NCBI GenBank assembly: GCA_003024785.1
Contig: PUQB01000247.1
Location: 288,427 to 352,426 of the forward strand
Source of the DNA: Selaginella tamariscina
Lineage: Eukaryota > Streptophyta > Lycopodiopsida > Selaginellales > Selaginellaceae
DNA length: 64,000 nucleotides
Direction: 5' to 3'
Shown here piece after piece: positions 31,495 to 45,097 of the stretch (positions are counted from its first letter, which is position 1; every line of letters starts with the position of its first letter). A program made the position numbers and the translations under genes. A model generated the notes under the pieces. It was not told the origin of the DNA and searched no databases. It saw only the letters and a list, made by a program, of their open reading frames with translations.

Positions 31495-32371
31495 TGTGCA
31501 TGCAGCTAGTGGCCAATACTACAGTGCAAAATTGAATGCCATAAAATACATAAAGAATCTCTGTATACTTAATATCCCACCTTTGATATTAGAAGGGAAA
31601 TTCAATAAAACAAGGTAGATTGCACTAGAACCACCAGCCAAGGCTGCTATGGCACGCGGTAATTGCGATAGGCAAAGAGCGATGCTAATGTAGATGAACG
31701 TCCAAAGCGCCACAAGACACTAAGAATGCAAATGTGTAGGAAACTTACACTTATACATATGTATATATATAGGCGCCTTAGGTATGCGCGTCCACGCTAC
31801 GAGATTGCCACGTAGTTAATAATAACACGCATGACAAATTATTGTATATAGAATATTATAATGGAGAAAACTACTTAGAATTTGATTATTTACATTATAA
31901 TAAACCTCTAATAGTATTAAGCGAATAGCATTTTCTCGATTTCATGGAAAAGGCAATTATTTATAAATAAAGGATGGACTGATTTTCTTGAACAAAACTT
32001 AATATTTGTTACTACATAGTTAATATTGAAGTATTATTTAAAAACGCCTCAAACCTAAGCATACCTTCACTGACACAAAAATTATTTAGTGTACTCACAA
32101 ATTCTTAGTCTAATTCAAGGTTATTAATTAGAATGAATTAAGTCAATTTCACACTTAATGTGGTTTGTAGATATACAAAGACGGCTCCATCTTTTTTAGC
32201 CAGTGATATATGCCATAGTTATGAATTAGTAATTAAATTAGATTAATAATTAATAAATTCATAATTAAATTAGTAATTAAACATTTCTGTAGCATTTTTC
32301 GACATAGAATTTAATCATTGCTTCTAGTTGTACACAAAAGTATGACTTGTATTAAATTGCCAAATTGTGCC
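31495..32371. other. Upstream region of the DRB-like gene, no supported exon
   Basis: A 64-codon minus-strand frame (31519-31713; 61382-61576 in unit 2) stays open in both units and begins with a hydrophobic run, but its first codon is not ATG and it matches nothing I know. The rest is AT-rich. Confidence 0.4.
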
Positions 32372-33091
32372 AAATTGCCCCCAACGAACGGCACACACAC
32401 ATGTATACAAGTCACCTTGTGCTGTGAACACAGCCTAATGCGCATGACACACTATTTGAACATGTTCCACAACAGCACATGTGGCTGTATTTTGGATCTA
32501 GATTCTCCTTCTTTTCTAAATCACTATCTTATTTTCGGTCCAACGTCTTTTTTCTCTTGAACTGTTTTTTTTATTTTATACTTGTTTGCATGGTAACTTT
32601 CGGTAGCAATGCTCCTATTAAATTCTCAAGCAAACAATTGCATGAGAACTTCCTATGCCATTGTTACAATCTTGCAGCCCGCACTGTCCATGTGGAGTTT
32701 GTGTGCGACGAATTTCCTAATTGTAATTTAGATATTATCTCTATATATTAAATTGGACGTGCTTGTCATATATAGCCGTGTGTTTGCGTTTCCTTGAAGA
32801 CTCACCAGTGCCCACGTTTTTGCCACGCTCACTGTTGGCCTCAGTCTCATTAGATGCCTGGGAACTAAAATAAAAACAAAGTATAAAACTATAAAATTCA
32901 CTACACGCATGTGTTATTTGTGTACATTGATATCCAAAGATATACGTGTGAATATATTTTACGTAAGAAAGACGTATAATAGATAAGCATATGCCACATC
33001 GTACAGCTTCACATACAAGCCCTAGGGCTTGGGCTTGAGGAAACTAGACTTGAAATACCATACTACATCTATACATATATTAGTTTACTAC
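32372..33091. repeat. 0.72-kb direct-repeat module, second copy in unit 1
   Basis: Close copy of 29908-30629. It carries a second version of the DRB terminal exon on the minus strand (about 32865-32740), here upstream of the main gene and without its dsRBD exons. Confidence 0.8.
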
Positions 33092-33221
33092 ACATATATC
33101 AGTGTATATAATATGAATAATTATAGGTGTATTCAGAAATATTATAAATACACTTTCATATTAATATACCACATAAACGTTTTATTTATTCAATGCCACG
33201 GTGCGCACTAACATCTGGCCT

Positions 33222-33359
33222 TCAAAACTTGCCAGCGTACGGATGAAAACCAAAACGTATGGCTGCAGCCACCGCTGGCTCTGCATTACCACACATCCGC
33301 TGTACAAGCATGAGAAAGCTTAGAGATATTGCTTGCTTGTATGCATTGGTTGGAGCCAT
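33222..33359 (-). CDS. Small unrecognised minus-strand ORF with a TATA box
   Basis: ATG at 33357-33359 opens a 45-codon frame starting MAPTNAYKQAISLSFLMLV and containing CGNAEPAVAAAIRFGF. A good TATA box sits about 90 bases upstream. In unit 2 (about 63235-63050) the ATG is followed by CAGGTAAG, a strong donor absent here, so the true structure may be a short first exon plus intron and this frame may not be translated. The end of the frame also differs between units. No family recognised. Confidence 0.35.
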   Translation of the reverse strand: MAPTNAYKQAISLSFLMLVQRMCGNAEPAVAAAIRFGFHPYAGKF

Positions 33360-33450
33360 GACCCTTTTGTTGGAATGAATGATCTTAGAGAGTGTATAAG
33401 AATGAACAAGAAATATGAAGAACAAGTGCCTAGAACCTTGCAATCCTGCA

Positions 33451-33459
33451 TTTTATATA
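33451..33459 (-). promoter_or_regulatory. TATA-box promoter on the minus strand
   Basis: The minus strand reads GTATATAAAATGCAGG, matching the plant TATA box. It is preserved in unit 2 at about 63325. It would drive the small ORF at 33359 and perhaps transcripts reading into the duplicated DRB terminal exon. Confidence 0.55.
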
Positions 33460-34390
33460 CTGTAGAGCTGGGGCATTCAGCCACTGGATCTTGATAAAAG
33501 GACACGTGGCCTTATAATAGGTGGCTTATTAAAGGGTAATGAATAATATTTTAATTTTATTATTTGTTCTTTCTCTACATTTATTTGAAGCTAACAATAA
33601 AGTGACATGTTTTTTTAATTTAAAAAAATCTGACATCTTTTGTAGTAAACGTTATAGACTTCTAAACTTTTTAGTTTGTATTATTATTTTTTTATATTCC
33701 CAACCACTATAGCAGATTTGTTCTGTTATTTGACTTTATTATACACAATATTATTCATGCTAGGACAGCCCATATACAATATGATGCATTGAATATCTCA
33801 TTTTTTGATGCATGACTAAGCATGCATTTTAATTGGACATAACTTTGTTTACTCAGCCATATGTATAGTCATAACTTATTAAAAATTGAGAAGAAAAAGA
33901 ATAAATAAAAATTCTATCAACCAAACATTTTATTTTGTTATGCTTGTCAGTTATTTTGTGAAAAACGCCACCGAATATCCTATGCATGAAAATGTACATT
34001 CACTGACATCGTACACGTTCACATTGGTAAAATGCCTGAAAAAGCAGTGTTGTACACAGCGCTCACTTTTACAGAGTGCCCCAATTTTATGCCCATCCTT
34101 AGGAATATTATTGTTAACAATGCATTGTTGCGATAGTTTATAAATAATAATTAAAAGTCTATTTAAACTAGTGAAAATAAATAATAATAGTTTATAATTT
34201 ATAGTTTATTAAACAAATTTATTTAAGTAATTTATTAAATACTAAATTTTTTATTATATAGCTGTTTAAATAGGGTTATCAGGTGCCACGTGGCCATTTT
34301 CATCGTATTGAAGTTTAAATTCTTTATTAGTTTAACTTTAAAATTTAATGCCGAGTCAAATGGCATGTCACGCTTTAAAGGTGAATGTAA
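33460..34390. other. AT-rich intergenic DNA to the end of unit 1
   Basis: No gene seen. Similarity with unit 2 runs through about 34140, where unit 2 meets the right edge of the window; the true duplication end may lie further on. Confidence 0.5.
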
Positions 34391-35345
34391 GGGCATTCTC
34401 AGCTGCGAACCATAAATTCACCATATATATATGAAATATAGTCCTTTATAATATATTTATAGAATTTTTGAATGGAGTCTGCAGTGGATGCACCATAAAC
34501 TCATCATAAAATGTGACACGTGGTCTTTTTTCTTTTTCCTCATCCGGATTCCATCGTGGATATGTTGTAAGAAAGTACTAATGGTGTACTATATTTTGGA
34601 GATGATGAGGACGATGCAATGTTTTATCAACAATTGCTTAACAATAATCTATTATTATACATAACTTGGTGAATCAACACAAGGTCATCTCATTAATAAG
34701 ATTCGTAAACATGCACATGGACACGAGTGCGTGATGAATGATATTTTGTAGAGAACCCTGAAGTTATTGATTTCTACCGCTAGTTCCGTATGTCTTGTCT
34801 GCTATTTCTTCGCATTGAGGATACTTTACAACAGGTCAATAGTTACTTTTTGCAAAAGCCAAATATAACAGGGCAAATGGGCTTCTCAACACTACAGAAT
34901 TGCACCTCGGCAATGTGTCAATTGGCTTGTTGCATCTCGCCAAATTGATTGGTTGTCCCTACGTATGGAAGAGAGTACTAGTCGTGAATGTCTGCATCAC
35001 TTTGTTTAGCAATTGTGCAAGCATTTGGTGAGCATATCTACACTAACCAAATGAGCAAGATGTGCAACATTTATTAGTGGAAAATGCGGCTCGGGTTCTT
35101 AGGAATGCTTGGCTCATTCGATTGTATGCATTGGTTTTGGAAAAAGCTGTCTTGTTGCATGGGCTGGCTAGCACATTGGCAAGGCAAAGAAGCCCACATT
35201 TGTCCTTAAAGCTGTGCATCACAGGACCTTCACATCTGGCATGCCTTTTTTGGCATGTTGGGAGCACACAATGACATCAATGTGTTAAATTGTTCAAAGC
35301 AGTTCCATGAGCTTTGTAATGGACGAGCAACACCTGTCAACATGG
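34391..35345 (+). pseudogene. PIF/Harbinger-type transposase remnant in the spacer
   Basis: Broken plus-strand frames match plant Harbinger nucleases in order: FRMSCLLFLRIEDTLQQ (near 34800), GFSTLQNCTSAMCQLA (near 34880), FLGMLGSFDCMHWFWK (near 35100), SQDLHIWHAFFGMLGAHNDI (near 35220) and NGRATPVN (near 35330). DCMHW holds a catalytic acid of the DDE nuclease, which cuts TIR-ended transposons. Several in-frame stops and shifts separate the blocks. A possible left end TAA|GGGCATTCTCAGC lies at about 34388. I find no matching right end. Confidence 0.75.
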
Positions 35346-37215
35346 GGAGATGTAAACTAGTTTATTTAAGCTTTATGGGGAGATGTAAACTAAAATGGCA
35401 TGTTTATAATTCCATTTCTTAACAATTAGCAATTTTAGTTATTTAGTTTAGCATTTTCTAATATTAAATGAATATTCTTTAAAATAATATATATTTAAAA
35501 AAAGATTATTCTTTAGAAATATGTTTGAAAACAGAATATTCTATTTTTGTAATTAACCCTTATAGCATTTGTGGACTAAAAATTAATATTAACATTACAA
35601 AAGTAAAAGGTATTATATATATATTATATTTAAGATTGTATGGGCTTAATATAAAAATTATTAAAGAGCATGAGAGGTACATTATATAAATATTTATGTT
35701 ATTATTTAAAATAATAATATTTAAATATAACATTAATTAAAAAAATATATATATATTATATATAATCCTATATAGTCAATCTTCCATATCTTTTTAAAAT
35801 TTAATAGTTAAGTAAACAATTTAGTATTATTATTAAAGGGTTTATTATAATTATGAATATTAAATATACTATATTTTATACTTTTGTAATTACTTTAAAC
35901 TTCAGAAAATATACATTCTCTTGCAGTTTTGTTAATCGTGACTTTATCAATGCTTCTTGGCATTCACCCATATTAAATAGATTTAACATTTATAAAACAT
36001 GTTGTATTTTTTTAATTGGAGACCATATTTCTCTAAGCATCCATTATACCTTTTGCTCTTCTTCTCATGTTGCCTTTTTGTGGCTTTGAACCATGTAACC
36101 TTTACCATACTGTTTTTGTGATAACTTCAGTGTATCGATAATTTAACCCATCTAAATAAGTTGGTTATATGACACATCTGAAGTAATAAGGATGATCATC
36201 AGTTTTTGAAAATCCTTGCAGCAATCAAAGTATGGTTTAGGTTTTTAGTTCCTTCTTCAACAAAGTGTGGGTTTACACTTCCACATCACTACTGGCTTAT
36301 AGTCATCTGTGCTCATTTATGTTATTCAATCTTCTCTTGCCACCTTGTTTTAGTCAAAAAGGGTGTTACAATTTGTACTTGTGATAGTAGGCCCTTTTAA
36401 CTCAAATAATAATCTTTTAATAGTCGACCACATGCTTATATAATTTAGAGTAATAAGTTGCCTTATCAGAATTCTTTAGCATCGATTTTTGAACCCATGT
36501 CATATATTTTTTAATGCATTAATAATAAGCACTTGTTCCTTGAGTTAGACACTTAATAAAATAAGGTCTAGTTGTCCTTCTGTGAGAAGTGGCTTTCCAT
36601 TCTCTCCACTTTTGAAGAGCATTAAGCCCTCTTTTCGGGTACCACTCATGCTTTAATGGCGTAACTTGTACTGCATAAATAAATTACCATCTCTTATGGA
36701 GAAAAAGAATTATACTAGTACAAGGTGATCAATTAAAGAATTGCTTCCCTCTTTAATATATTCCTTAAGAAACTTTTTGGCACCTCAGTCATAAGCAAAG
36801 CACAACTTTGTTTGGAGATGCTATTTTCAAAAAGATTTATCATATGTGGTCAAACTTTGGCAACAAGCATTGACAAGTATGCTAATACATATCTAGAAAT
36901 AAAAGTAAGTATGAGCTTGAGAAACCCTTAATTAAAATGATTTACTTATTTTTGTTCTTGCATGCACAATTATCCATCTATAAAAGCAAATGAGAGGAAG
37001 CTTATTTGATGTTGAGGAACATGTACATATGTGAGCTAGATCCCTCCATTGAACTAGAACTCAATAGGGTCATGTATTTTTTGTGCAGGCTGCTGACAAT
37101 GCCTATGATATTCCCAAGTAACCTCAAGTACAGATGTGTTCATGAGAGCATTTTGTAAAGGTTGAAGGTGTTTTTTTCACTTTGAGATCACTATAACTTA
37201 TTTATGAGTGGGTTC
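35346..37215. other. Spacer between the duplicated units, no supported gene
   Basis: AT-rich DNA with short open frames, the longest about 78 codons (35853-36089). A somewhat richer part at 36140-37150 reads in broken pieces and may be an old gene remnant, but I recognise no domain. Confidence 0.45.
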
Positions 37216-38816
37216 AAGGTTTCTGAAACACATGGTTAACAACTCAATAATGAAATTGGAGTTATTAAACCAATGTGGAAATGAAAAGTGTCCATATGAT
37301 TCACAACCATGTTTATGTGTTAGCACACATGTTAATGAAATCGAAGTTTCATGACATTTTCAAGGCACTTTGGTGTTCAATAAGCTTTGGAATGTTGGTC
37401 TTTAAATGATCCATTTTGTTGTAAATCAAGTATATGTATTTTGATGACATGACACAGAAAGCATGCGGTGTGCATAGTACTAGACTGACAAGTTTGTTGT
37501 GCAATTATGTGGGCCTTCATCATCTTTTGAATGGCAATGATCTCCACCAAGGTTTTTGCACAAGCCTCTGCAGTCTTTAATGATATACAAGTGTCACACT
37601 TGGAAAAGCTAAATGTTTTGCAATCTCCACATCCTTAAAATGAGTATTTCATATGTTGTTAAAGGTACTAGTGCAAATTGTTTGAAGCCCCATTAAACTA
37701 GGCATTTGTTCACATGTTCACACTTCAATTGAGTGTAGATTGAAGGCAAAACCTTGAGATTTTCCCTACCCCTGCATTTGTGGTACAACATTTGTGAGGC
37801 ATCCTGTCTGCATTTGCTTTCACAAAAGCCTTGAGTATTTCTATGGCTTCCATAATGTAAGAGGGGTTTTGACCAAGCGAGTGTTTCCATGTATAAGTGC
37901 ACGCTCCGTCTAACCACTCATCCCTTTAGTGGTAGAACATGGTCTTTAGGATCCGTATATAGTGTACCAAGCTTTGAAGCAGATGGCCATTTTATTAAAT
38001 ATCATGGATGTACTCTGAAAACCTATGTTCAAGGCATTCCATCAATACACCCAGTTAGTGCAACATATACAAACTCATGCCTTTACTTTTGGGTGAGCAT
38101 ACAAAAGGCATGTCTACATTGGGTAATTTCATTTCGGTTTGCCATCTGATAACACTTCTTCTTGCAACAGTCAATTGTGGAAATGCTACTTGACCCTCTT
38201 GCCGGAACTTAGGGGGCAGATATTCAACCCATGAATCGCCTTTTTTCTTAATATAGGACCAATGTAAGGAACCTCTTCAAATATGAGTTGTCCTTCTGAA
38301 TTATTATTATTAAAATCCAACCTAGATATGTGAACCATCTCGCCATTTTAATTCAATGTTTGCCACCTTGCGAGGGATCCAGATGCAATGTGCTATAGGT
38401 GAAACCTCTATCAAACTACACCCACGAAGTAGGCCCTTAGTTTTTCTTTTGATACGGTTTTCATTGATTTACAGTTGTGATGATGCCCCTTCCAACCTCA
38501 ATCTCATGACAAAAGAGAATCAACTCATCCATTACAGTAAGTAAGCCATCATCTTGTGAACTCGTACTAATATTTGTTTGTGACTCTGCATTCTTTGTCA
38601 ACCTTGACTTCATCCACATTCCACAATACAAGAGAACCTCTTCAAATTCCATTCAGGAACCTCAACATGTCTTGCAAATGGTGTTACCCATACATATACA
38701 CAAGATCCTTGGCAATATTGACATAACGCATTATCATCTCGAACTTCCACAGTTCCAATGCTATGTTCCAAGAAGATATACTTTATTTCCAATATTAAAC
38801 ATATTGTCCTGCACAT
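37216..38816 (-). pseudogene. Unrecognised spliced gene remnant, unit 2 copy
   Basis: Counterpart of 160-490 plus 3875-5090, here uninterrupted. The 202-codon frame of unit 1 is broken into pieces, for example 38461-38652 (TNISTSSQDDGLLTVMDEL) and 37693-37917. The join at about 37528 is the empty insertion site of the 3.4-kb element. Confidence 0.5.
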
Positions 38817-38939
38817 AAATAATCATTTACTATATCTATTTATGTAATATGCAATAAAATCTGAATCGATGGTGCTTAATATATATGCATATGCAATAAT
38901 ATATAATTATGTATAAGTATAGATTCTCATGCTTGATTA

Positions 38940-39690
38940 ATACAAGTGGTGGCGGGATTAATCTCACCACAACTCTCTCCGATGAGAAAGAGGTCAGTGA
39001 GATTAAGCTCGCCCACAACTCTCTTCATTGGGAAGAGGTAGCAAGATTAATCTGCACACAATCTCTTTGACATGGAAGAGGTGGTGGAATTAATCCGGCC
39101 AATGCTTCCTTGCCTCTAAAATTGGGACATGATTAATCCCACCACACATTTAGAGACAGAGAAGCATTGGTGAGGTTAATTCACCTCCTAAAATGGTGGG
39201 CATGATTACATATTAGTTGTTGTGATGTGCTATTTGGTGAAACTAGAATCCGTTAAGGATTTATCTCGTTTACATATCCTCTTTAATTAGAAATTTTTAA
39301 TTAGTCCGATTTCAAAAGATCTCAATGGGTGGCATGATTAATCCTGTTAATGCTTCCTTACTTCCTAAATTGGTGGGGGATAAATTTCGCCCTCTTTAAA
39401 ACAGAAAAGGGGTGGCACCACCCCTTCCCGCTTCCTAAAATGGTGGCAAGATTAATCTCGCCCACAACTTTTTTAAAATTAATTTTGCTAGCTCTTCATT
39501 GTTTTAAAGAGTTGTGGACGATTAATCTCGTCGCCCTTTGTAAGAGGCGAAGAAGCATTAGCCGAATTAATTCCCCTTTCCCGCTTTAGAGAGTTGTGGC
39601 GGAATTAATCCCGCTGACCATTCTACGAGGCGGAAAGGAATGGTCGGATTAATCCCACCCCCATCGAAAACTCTTTAAGATCTTGACAAA
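38940..39690. repeat. Interspersed ATTAATC / CCCACAACTCTTT repeats, unit 2
   Basis: Counterpart of 5320-6085 with the same phrases in the same order and many small gaps. Confidence 0.7.
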
Positions 39691-42600
39691 CGAGAATTTT
39701 AAGTAAAGGAATGTGTAAACGGGATAAATTCTTAATGAATTATAATGAAATCATAATGGATTTTTAAACCCTAAATTCTAATTTTAAGAGAGAATATAAG
39801 AGAGTGAATCTTTAGAAGTATTTTTAAATTTATTTATAATACTTATTTGTAAATAGCACAGAAGGTGCCGTGTTTTTTTATAAACGATAGAACCTAATTT
39901 AGTGTTGCTTCTGAGGTGATCACTATCAAAGAAAGAGAAGATCTGAAGAGAGAAAATTTTAAAAATAAAGAAACCCTTCCAAGAAAAAGAACCAGATTTG
40001 AATTTAAGTAAAAATTAAAAGCATTTTCAATTTACATGACAATACTTATGTTAGAATTTTAAATTTTTTGAAAAGAAAATAAAATTTAAATGAGTTGACA
40101 CAAATAACCGACTCTTTAACATATATACTCTTTAATTCCAACGATTTTTATAAATTTACATTTAATGTATTTAATATTAACAAAGTGATTCAAGCTATTT
40201 AATTATACAAATTTTTAGTAATTATTTTACATTCTTATTATTCAAATATATTTATAAATATATATACTTATACAATAAATAAAATGATATATTCATTTCA
40301 ATGATGTAACATTTAAAATATATTCATAGTGTGTATATTAATATTTTTTTCTTAATTATTCAAATAATTATTCTACATTTGTTTATATTAATGGGTACTC
40401 TTAATAAATTTCTTATTATTCCATATTCCAATATTAAACCTTATTATCAATATATTCTTATTATTTGAGTAATTATTCTACATTTGTTTATAATAATGGG
40501 ATTTTTTCAATTATTTTCTTATTATTTCAAGAATATTCCAGTATTAAACCTTATTATCAATATTAAATATAAATATTATTATATATTAGATAAAATGATA
40601 TATTATTATGTATAATTTAAAATGTGTTCATAGTGTGTATATTATTTATTTTCACATTTAATTCAATTCTTTGCACACATATATAAACATAATAAATTTA
40701 CATATACATGCACACGCATTATAAGCCATATGCACACACATATATATGCTGATGAGTGTATCACGATATAAGCAAATGTTTAGGGTTTATCATCTAGCTT
40801 TATATTTACGATTTAGGGTTTAAATCCCAAACCAAACATTTATCGTTACACACACTCTACATTGGGGCTTACATATACATACGCAAAATATTTATAAACT
40901 TCTACATGCACACAACACACTAGTTAAAATCATTCCACAATATGCATTAAAAGCACATATAGCTACACATATGCACACACATACACACAATGAGTAAATT
41001 ACGATACAAATAATTAAATGTTTAGGGGTCTTGCATCTAGCTTTGTTTTAAGGTTTAGGGTTTAAACCCCAAACCAAGCATTTATCGTTACACACACTCT
41101 ACACTGGGACTTACATATACACATACATGAATTACAAAGTATTTTTAGACTCAACACATGTGTTAAAAACATCCAATTGTGGGGCTTAGTGTTTAAGTTT
41201 AAACTCTAAACTCATAAAGACATACATACGATATAAATAATGTTTAGGGTCTAACATCTAGCTTTGTGTTTAGGGTTTATGATTTAAACCCCAAACCAAA
41301 CATTTATCTTTACACACTGGGGCTTATAAGGTATATTGTTTGTGTGTATACATGTGTGTATGTATATATATGTACTAATGTATGCAAAGTGTGCAAAATT
41401 AATTTTTCAACACTCTCTCTCTCACACACACCATGCATGATCCATATGTACTGACGTGACACATTCACATATATTATGTACTATGTATGTATGTCTATGT
41501 GATATGTGTATATTATATGTGTGTATATATGTATTGCTGCACATGAAAACTTAACACTCCCATAGACACACATATGTTAAACCCTACATGATCGCTATAA
41601 TTTTTAGGTGTAATGAAAGAATATTCATTTAGGGTTAATATATATTTTATTCCTTTTAGGGGTTTAGGGTATATTCTTAGCAAAGAAGAAAGGCGGCGAG
41701 ATGCTGCGGCGGTGAAAGACGCGGCAGTGGTGCAATAGATTGATAGATCCACTCTCACAAGGCGTGGTGGTGCAAAAAGGCATGGCGGTGCAGTGGGGTT
41801 TGAAGGCGCATTCACACAAATATCTCTTTCTCACACACACTTCTATGTATATATATACATATATGCACGTTGTAACTAAAGTGGGCATGATACGTGAAAA
41901 TGGGATTATAAAATAAATTACTAATTAATACTTAAGTTTTAATTATTAATTAATTATTTAATTAATATGTAATTAAGCCTTAAATATTAATTAATTAATA
42001 AATTAATCTTTCAATAACCTTACTTAGTAAGGAATATTCCTAAAATATCTTAGAATATTCATATTATTCTAAAAATAATTTACAATAATTAAGAAATATT
42101 ATCAAACATAATTACAAATGAAATCATTTTCTTATCAACATGTTAATTTTTTATAAATACTTTCTTCCTATCATACAGAGAAATCTTCTCATTTTGTCTA
42201 AATCATTATTCTCCGGATTAATTGAATCATTTATAATAAAGTTATAATAAAATGTGATGTAGACTTAATCTTAAAGTAATTCAATATTGAATTAAATAAT
42301 ATACTTAAAAAAATATAGACCTTTTCATCTTCATAGAGTTATGATAGAGTATATTCTAAGAATATGCTCTAACAAAAATATTAGGTTTTTATAGTTAAAA
42401 TGAAATATATTTCAAAAATATGTTTTTAAATTAGTACTTTTATGAAGTTATTATCATGTTTTAATACATTATATTTATATTATTACTTATTAACCTATTT
42501 ATATTATTATTTATTTATTATTTTTATTTTTCACATGACTTAAAACATAGATATTCTATATATCAAGATAACCTTTAGTTAAGTGTATCAACCACATAAA

Positions 42601-43163
42601 CCTTAGTTAAATTTTACCAACCCTTAGTAGTAGTATATACAGAGTATGTCTATAATTTCAACTTGATTTGTGTGTGTGTGTGAATTGCAAAACATATACC
42701 TATTAGTTAAAAGTGTTTATGTTTTTATTTATTTATATGTATAGATTCACATCAATATAGTGTGTGTGTATATATACATATATTCACTTTTCTAAGTTAA
42801 ATAGATTATGGTGTACAGGATGGTGCATATGATATATACAAATTGAGGCCATTTTTATACACTTTTTAATGTTTATTAAAACGTTATTCTATATTTTTTA
42901 AATAAAAATATTTTTCTAAATATACCTTTACCACTTACATTTTTGTTTATTTTTTATAAATAATAAACATTAAGAAAATTACTTTATATTTTATATTTGA
43001 ATGTTTTGTAGTATATCATTTGAACACTTATAATAATTTTTGTCAATACTTATAATGATTAATCTTTCTGGAAAATGTAACGTGAGAGCCAATTTGCAAG
43101 GGAACGTTCCACTTAAAAAGTCCATAGAAACTTTCTGTATATAAAATAAAACACACATTGTTG
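39691..43163. other. AT-rich intergenic DNA with telomere-like units, unit 2
   Basis: Counterpart of 6086-9566: the ~118-base tandem pair near 40370-40580, the ~240-base telomere-like units at about 40785-41330, and a richer patch near 41690-41820. No gene supported. Confidence 0.5.
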
Positions 43164-43367
43164 AAATAATAAGGGTCTCGGCGAAAAGGAGGCTCCGGCT
43201 CAGGAGGCTTCATATTATTCTAGTATATTTGCGGATATTCTAGGGTTATTCTAACATATTCTAGAATATTCTCAAGAATATTCTAGAATATAAGTTTTTT
43301 TTAATATGTCGACTGGCTTAATATATGCCGACTGGCTTAATAAGCATTATCCTAAACCCTAAACCAT

Positions 43368-45097
43368 TTATCCTTGTAGCACCGGTGGGTCATGAACTCT
43401 GCTGCAATTCACCAGCAAACGGTGGACCTCCATCTCACTGAGCGATCGCCTTTGTAAAAAATATGTGACGTCCGGGTTCAAGCCAAGCACACGGCTATAG
43501 ACGAAGTACATGTGGACACATGAGCTCCAACTTTTGCTCTTCTGAAATGTAGAACAACTGCATGAAGGATAAATATTAATAGTCACCTTTGCAGAGTCAT
43601 TTCCTGCCGACACAACGAAAGCCTCCTTCCATTCTCTAGCTGTCACTTCAACATTTCGCACACAACCTAAAAACGTCTTGGCCTTGCGGAAATTCTTCTC
43701 TTGTTCCTTAGACATTTTTGTTGGAGTCCGGACCATACGTCCTTCGAAAGGTGGAATTGTTGTAGATCCAGCTCCACGTGGTGGCGATGGTGTTTGTCCT
43801 TCTGACCCTCATCTACTCTTCCTGCCATCCCCTGTAAACCTTCCAGAACAAAGCCTGCATCATGTAGTTCTCTAACCTCCTCACTTGTCAGCTTCGTTTC
43901 CTTGAGCACAGGCCAAACCGTTGGTGGTGTTGGAATTCTCGACCAAAGAATTTTGCCGTTTGGCCACGTGAAACACCCTGAATCTTTTGGGCAGAACCAC
44001 ATCATTTGTTGTACATACTGCTCATTCCCAAGGCATCAATGTACATTCGTTTCCATAGAATCCTGGTGCTGGCACTCTGCTTGGATAACGTCACGTCAGT
44101 GTTTAGAGATCTAAAGAAAAATACCTTCATGGTTTGTTAGAGGTTCAAGTTTTGAGAGTAAACCAATGTACGAGACTTCTCCTTCTTCCTTGAAAAGTTC
44201 TTCAAAGATGAGCTCACGCGCGGCTTGAAACTCAATCACTTGTTGATTGGTTCGCGGATTGCTCTTTACCACGTTGCTGACACTAGATCTGGCTCGCTGA
44301 ACGTTTGAAGCTGACACTGAGGGGCTGACTGGATGCTGATGAACACCTCTGTGAATGAACAACCTTGTAAAAGAAATGTCGTCTGGCAGAATGTAGTACA
44401 CATAAGCGGACAAGTGTGCACCAGCAATGGCTCCTCTCCACAATGCTTACATTTCATGCCTATTACTTTGCCTGTCTCAGTTGTCTTTGCCTTCTCCACA
44501 GCACCCTTGAAATGACATTCATTTGCTTTCTTCTCAAAAGCCAAGTAGGGGCAGGTAGGATTGATGCATTTGAGATGTCTGACACATGAACTTCGACTGA
44601 CTCGCGCCGGAACATGCCAGTGTGTTGTGCTCGGGTGTGTCCAATGGTAGCAGCCATCCTTGCGATTCATCCCCGAGTACTTCTCTGTGCTTTCTGTCTT
44701 AGGGGGAAGTTCGTAAATGACATTTCCATTGTATATCTGTAGTTCAGAGACTCGTTTAACTTCAGACGAACCAATGAGATCCTTCCCTATCCTACATTTG
44801 TCTGCTCTTAGAAGACACACCAGCATGGATTCCTCACGCTCCTCTGTCCGCAACCTGAACAACGGGCCCTTTGCCGGGCACAATGTGTAAAAGACAAACT
44901 GGTTTGATGCATTGCCTTCTGTAACAACTCCACATCTTCTCCAGAACTCGCAAAACTGACATCAATTGAACCACATGTATACTGAACCAACAAGGAATGT
45001 TGAAAGCAATGTGAAGATCATGTTCAAACACAAAAGCATTTCCATCTTCATCGACTGGGAAATCTTTGTCAATGCCTTCATAGGTAACTCTGGCCAT
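43368..45097 (-). pseudogene. Mutator-like transposase, copy C, core deleted
   Basis: The start ATG (45095-45097), N-terminal and cysteine region (CKHC, HRGVHQH) and the SWIM end (CSCSTFQ, CVHMYF) remain, but the internal deletion removes both catalytic acids and the C..H motif. Small shifts add to this. It cannot encode an active transposase; any mobility would need transposase from another copy. Confidence 0.88.

Larger units (their letters stand above)
168..34140 (+). repeat. Unit 1 of a large direct segmental duplication
   Basis: Nearly all of this stretch recurs in the same order and orientation from 37216 to the right edge of the window. Anchors include 168-490 with 37216-37530, 3875-9566 with 37533-43163, transposon A with C, 17722-19081 with 49882-51239, transposon B with D, and 28681-34140 with 58360-64000. 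Unit 1 alone holds the 3.4-kb gene-capturing element (494-3871) and a solo LTR (25279-27003). It lacks about 190 bases present at about 61150-61345 in unit 2. Matching transposon target duplications in both units show that the transposons were already in place when the segment was copied. Confidence 0.93.

Noticed and set aside
31519-31713. 64-codon minus-strand frame open in both units
   Set aside because: It does not begin with ATG, has no recognisable domain, and may simply be intron or 5' flank of the DRB-like gene.
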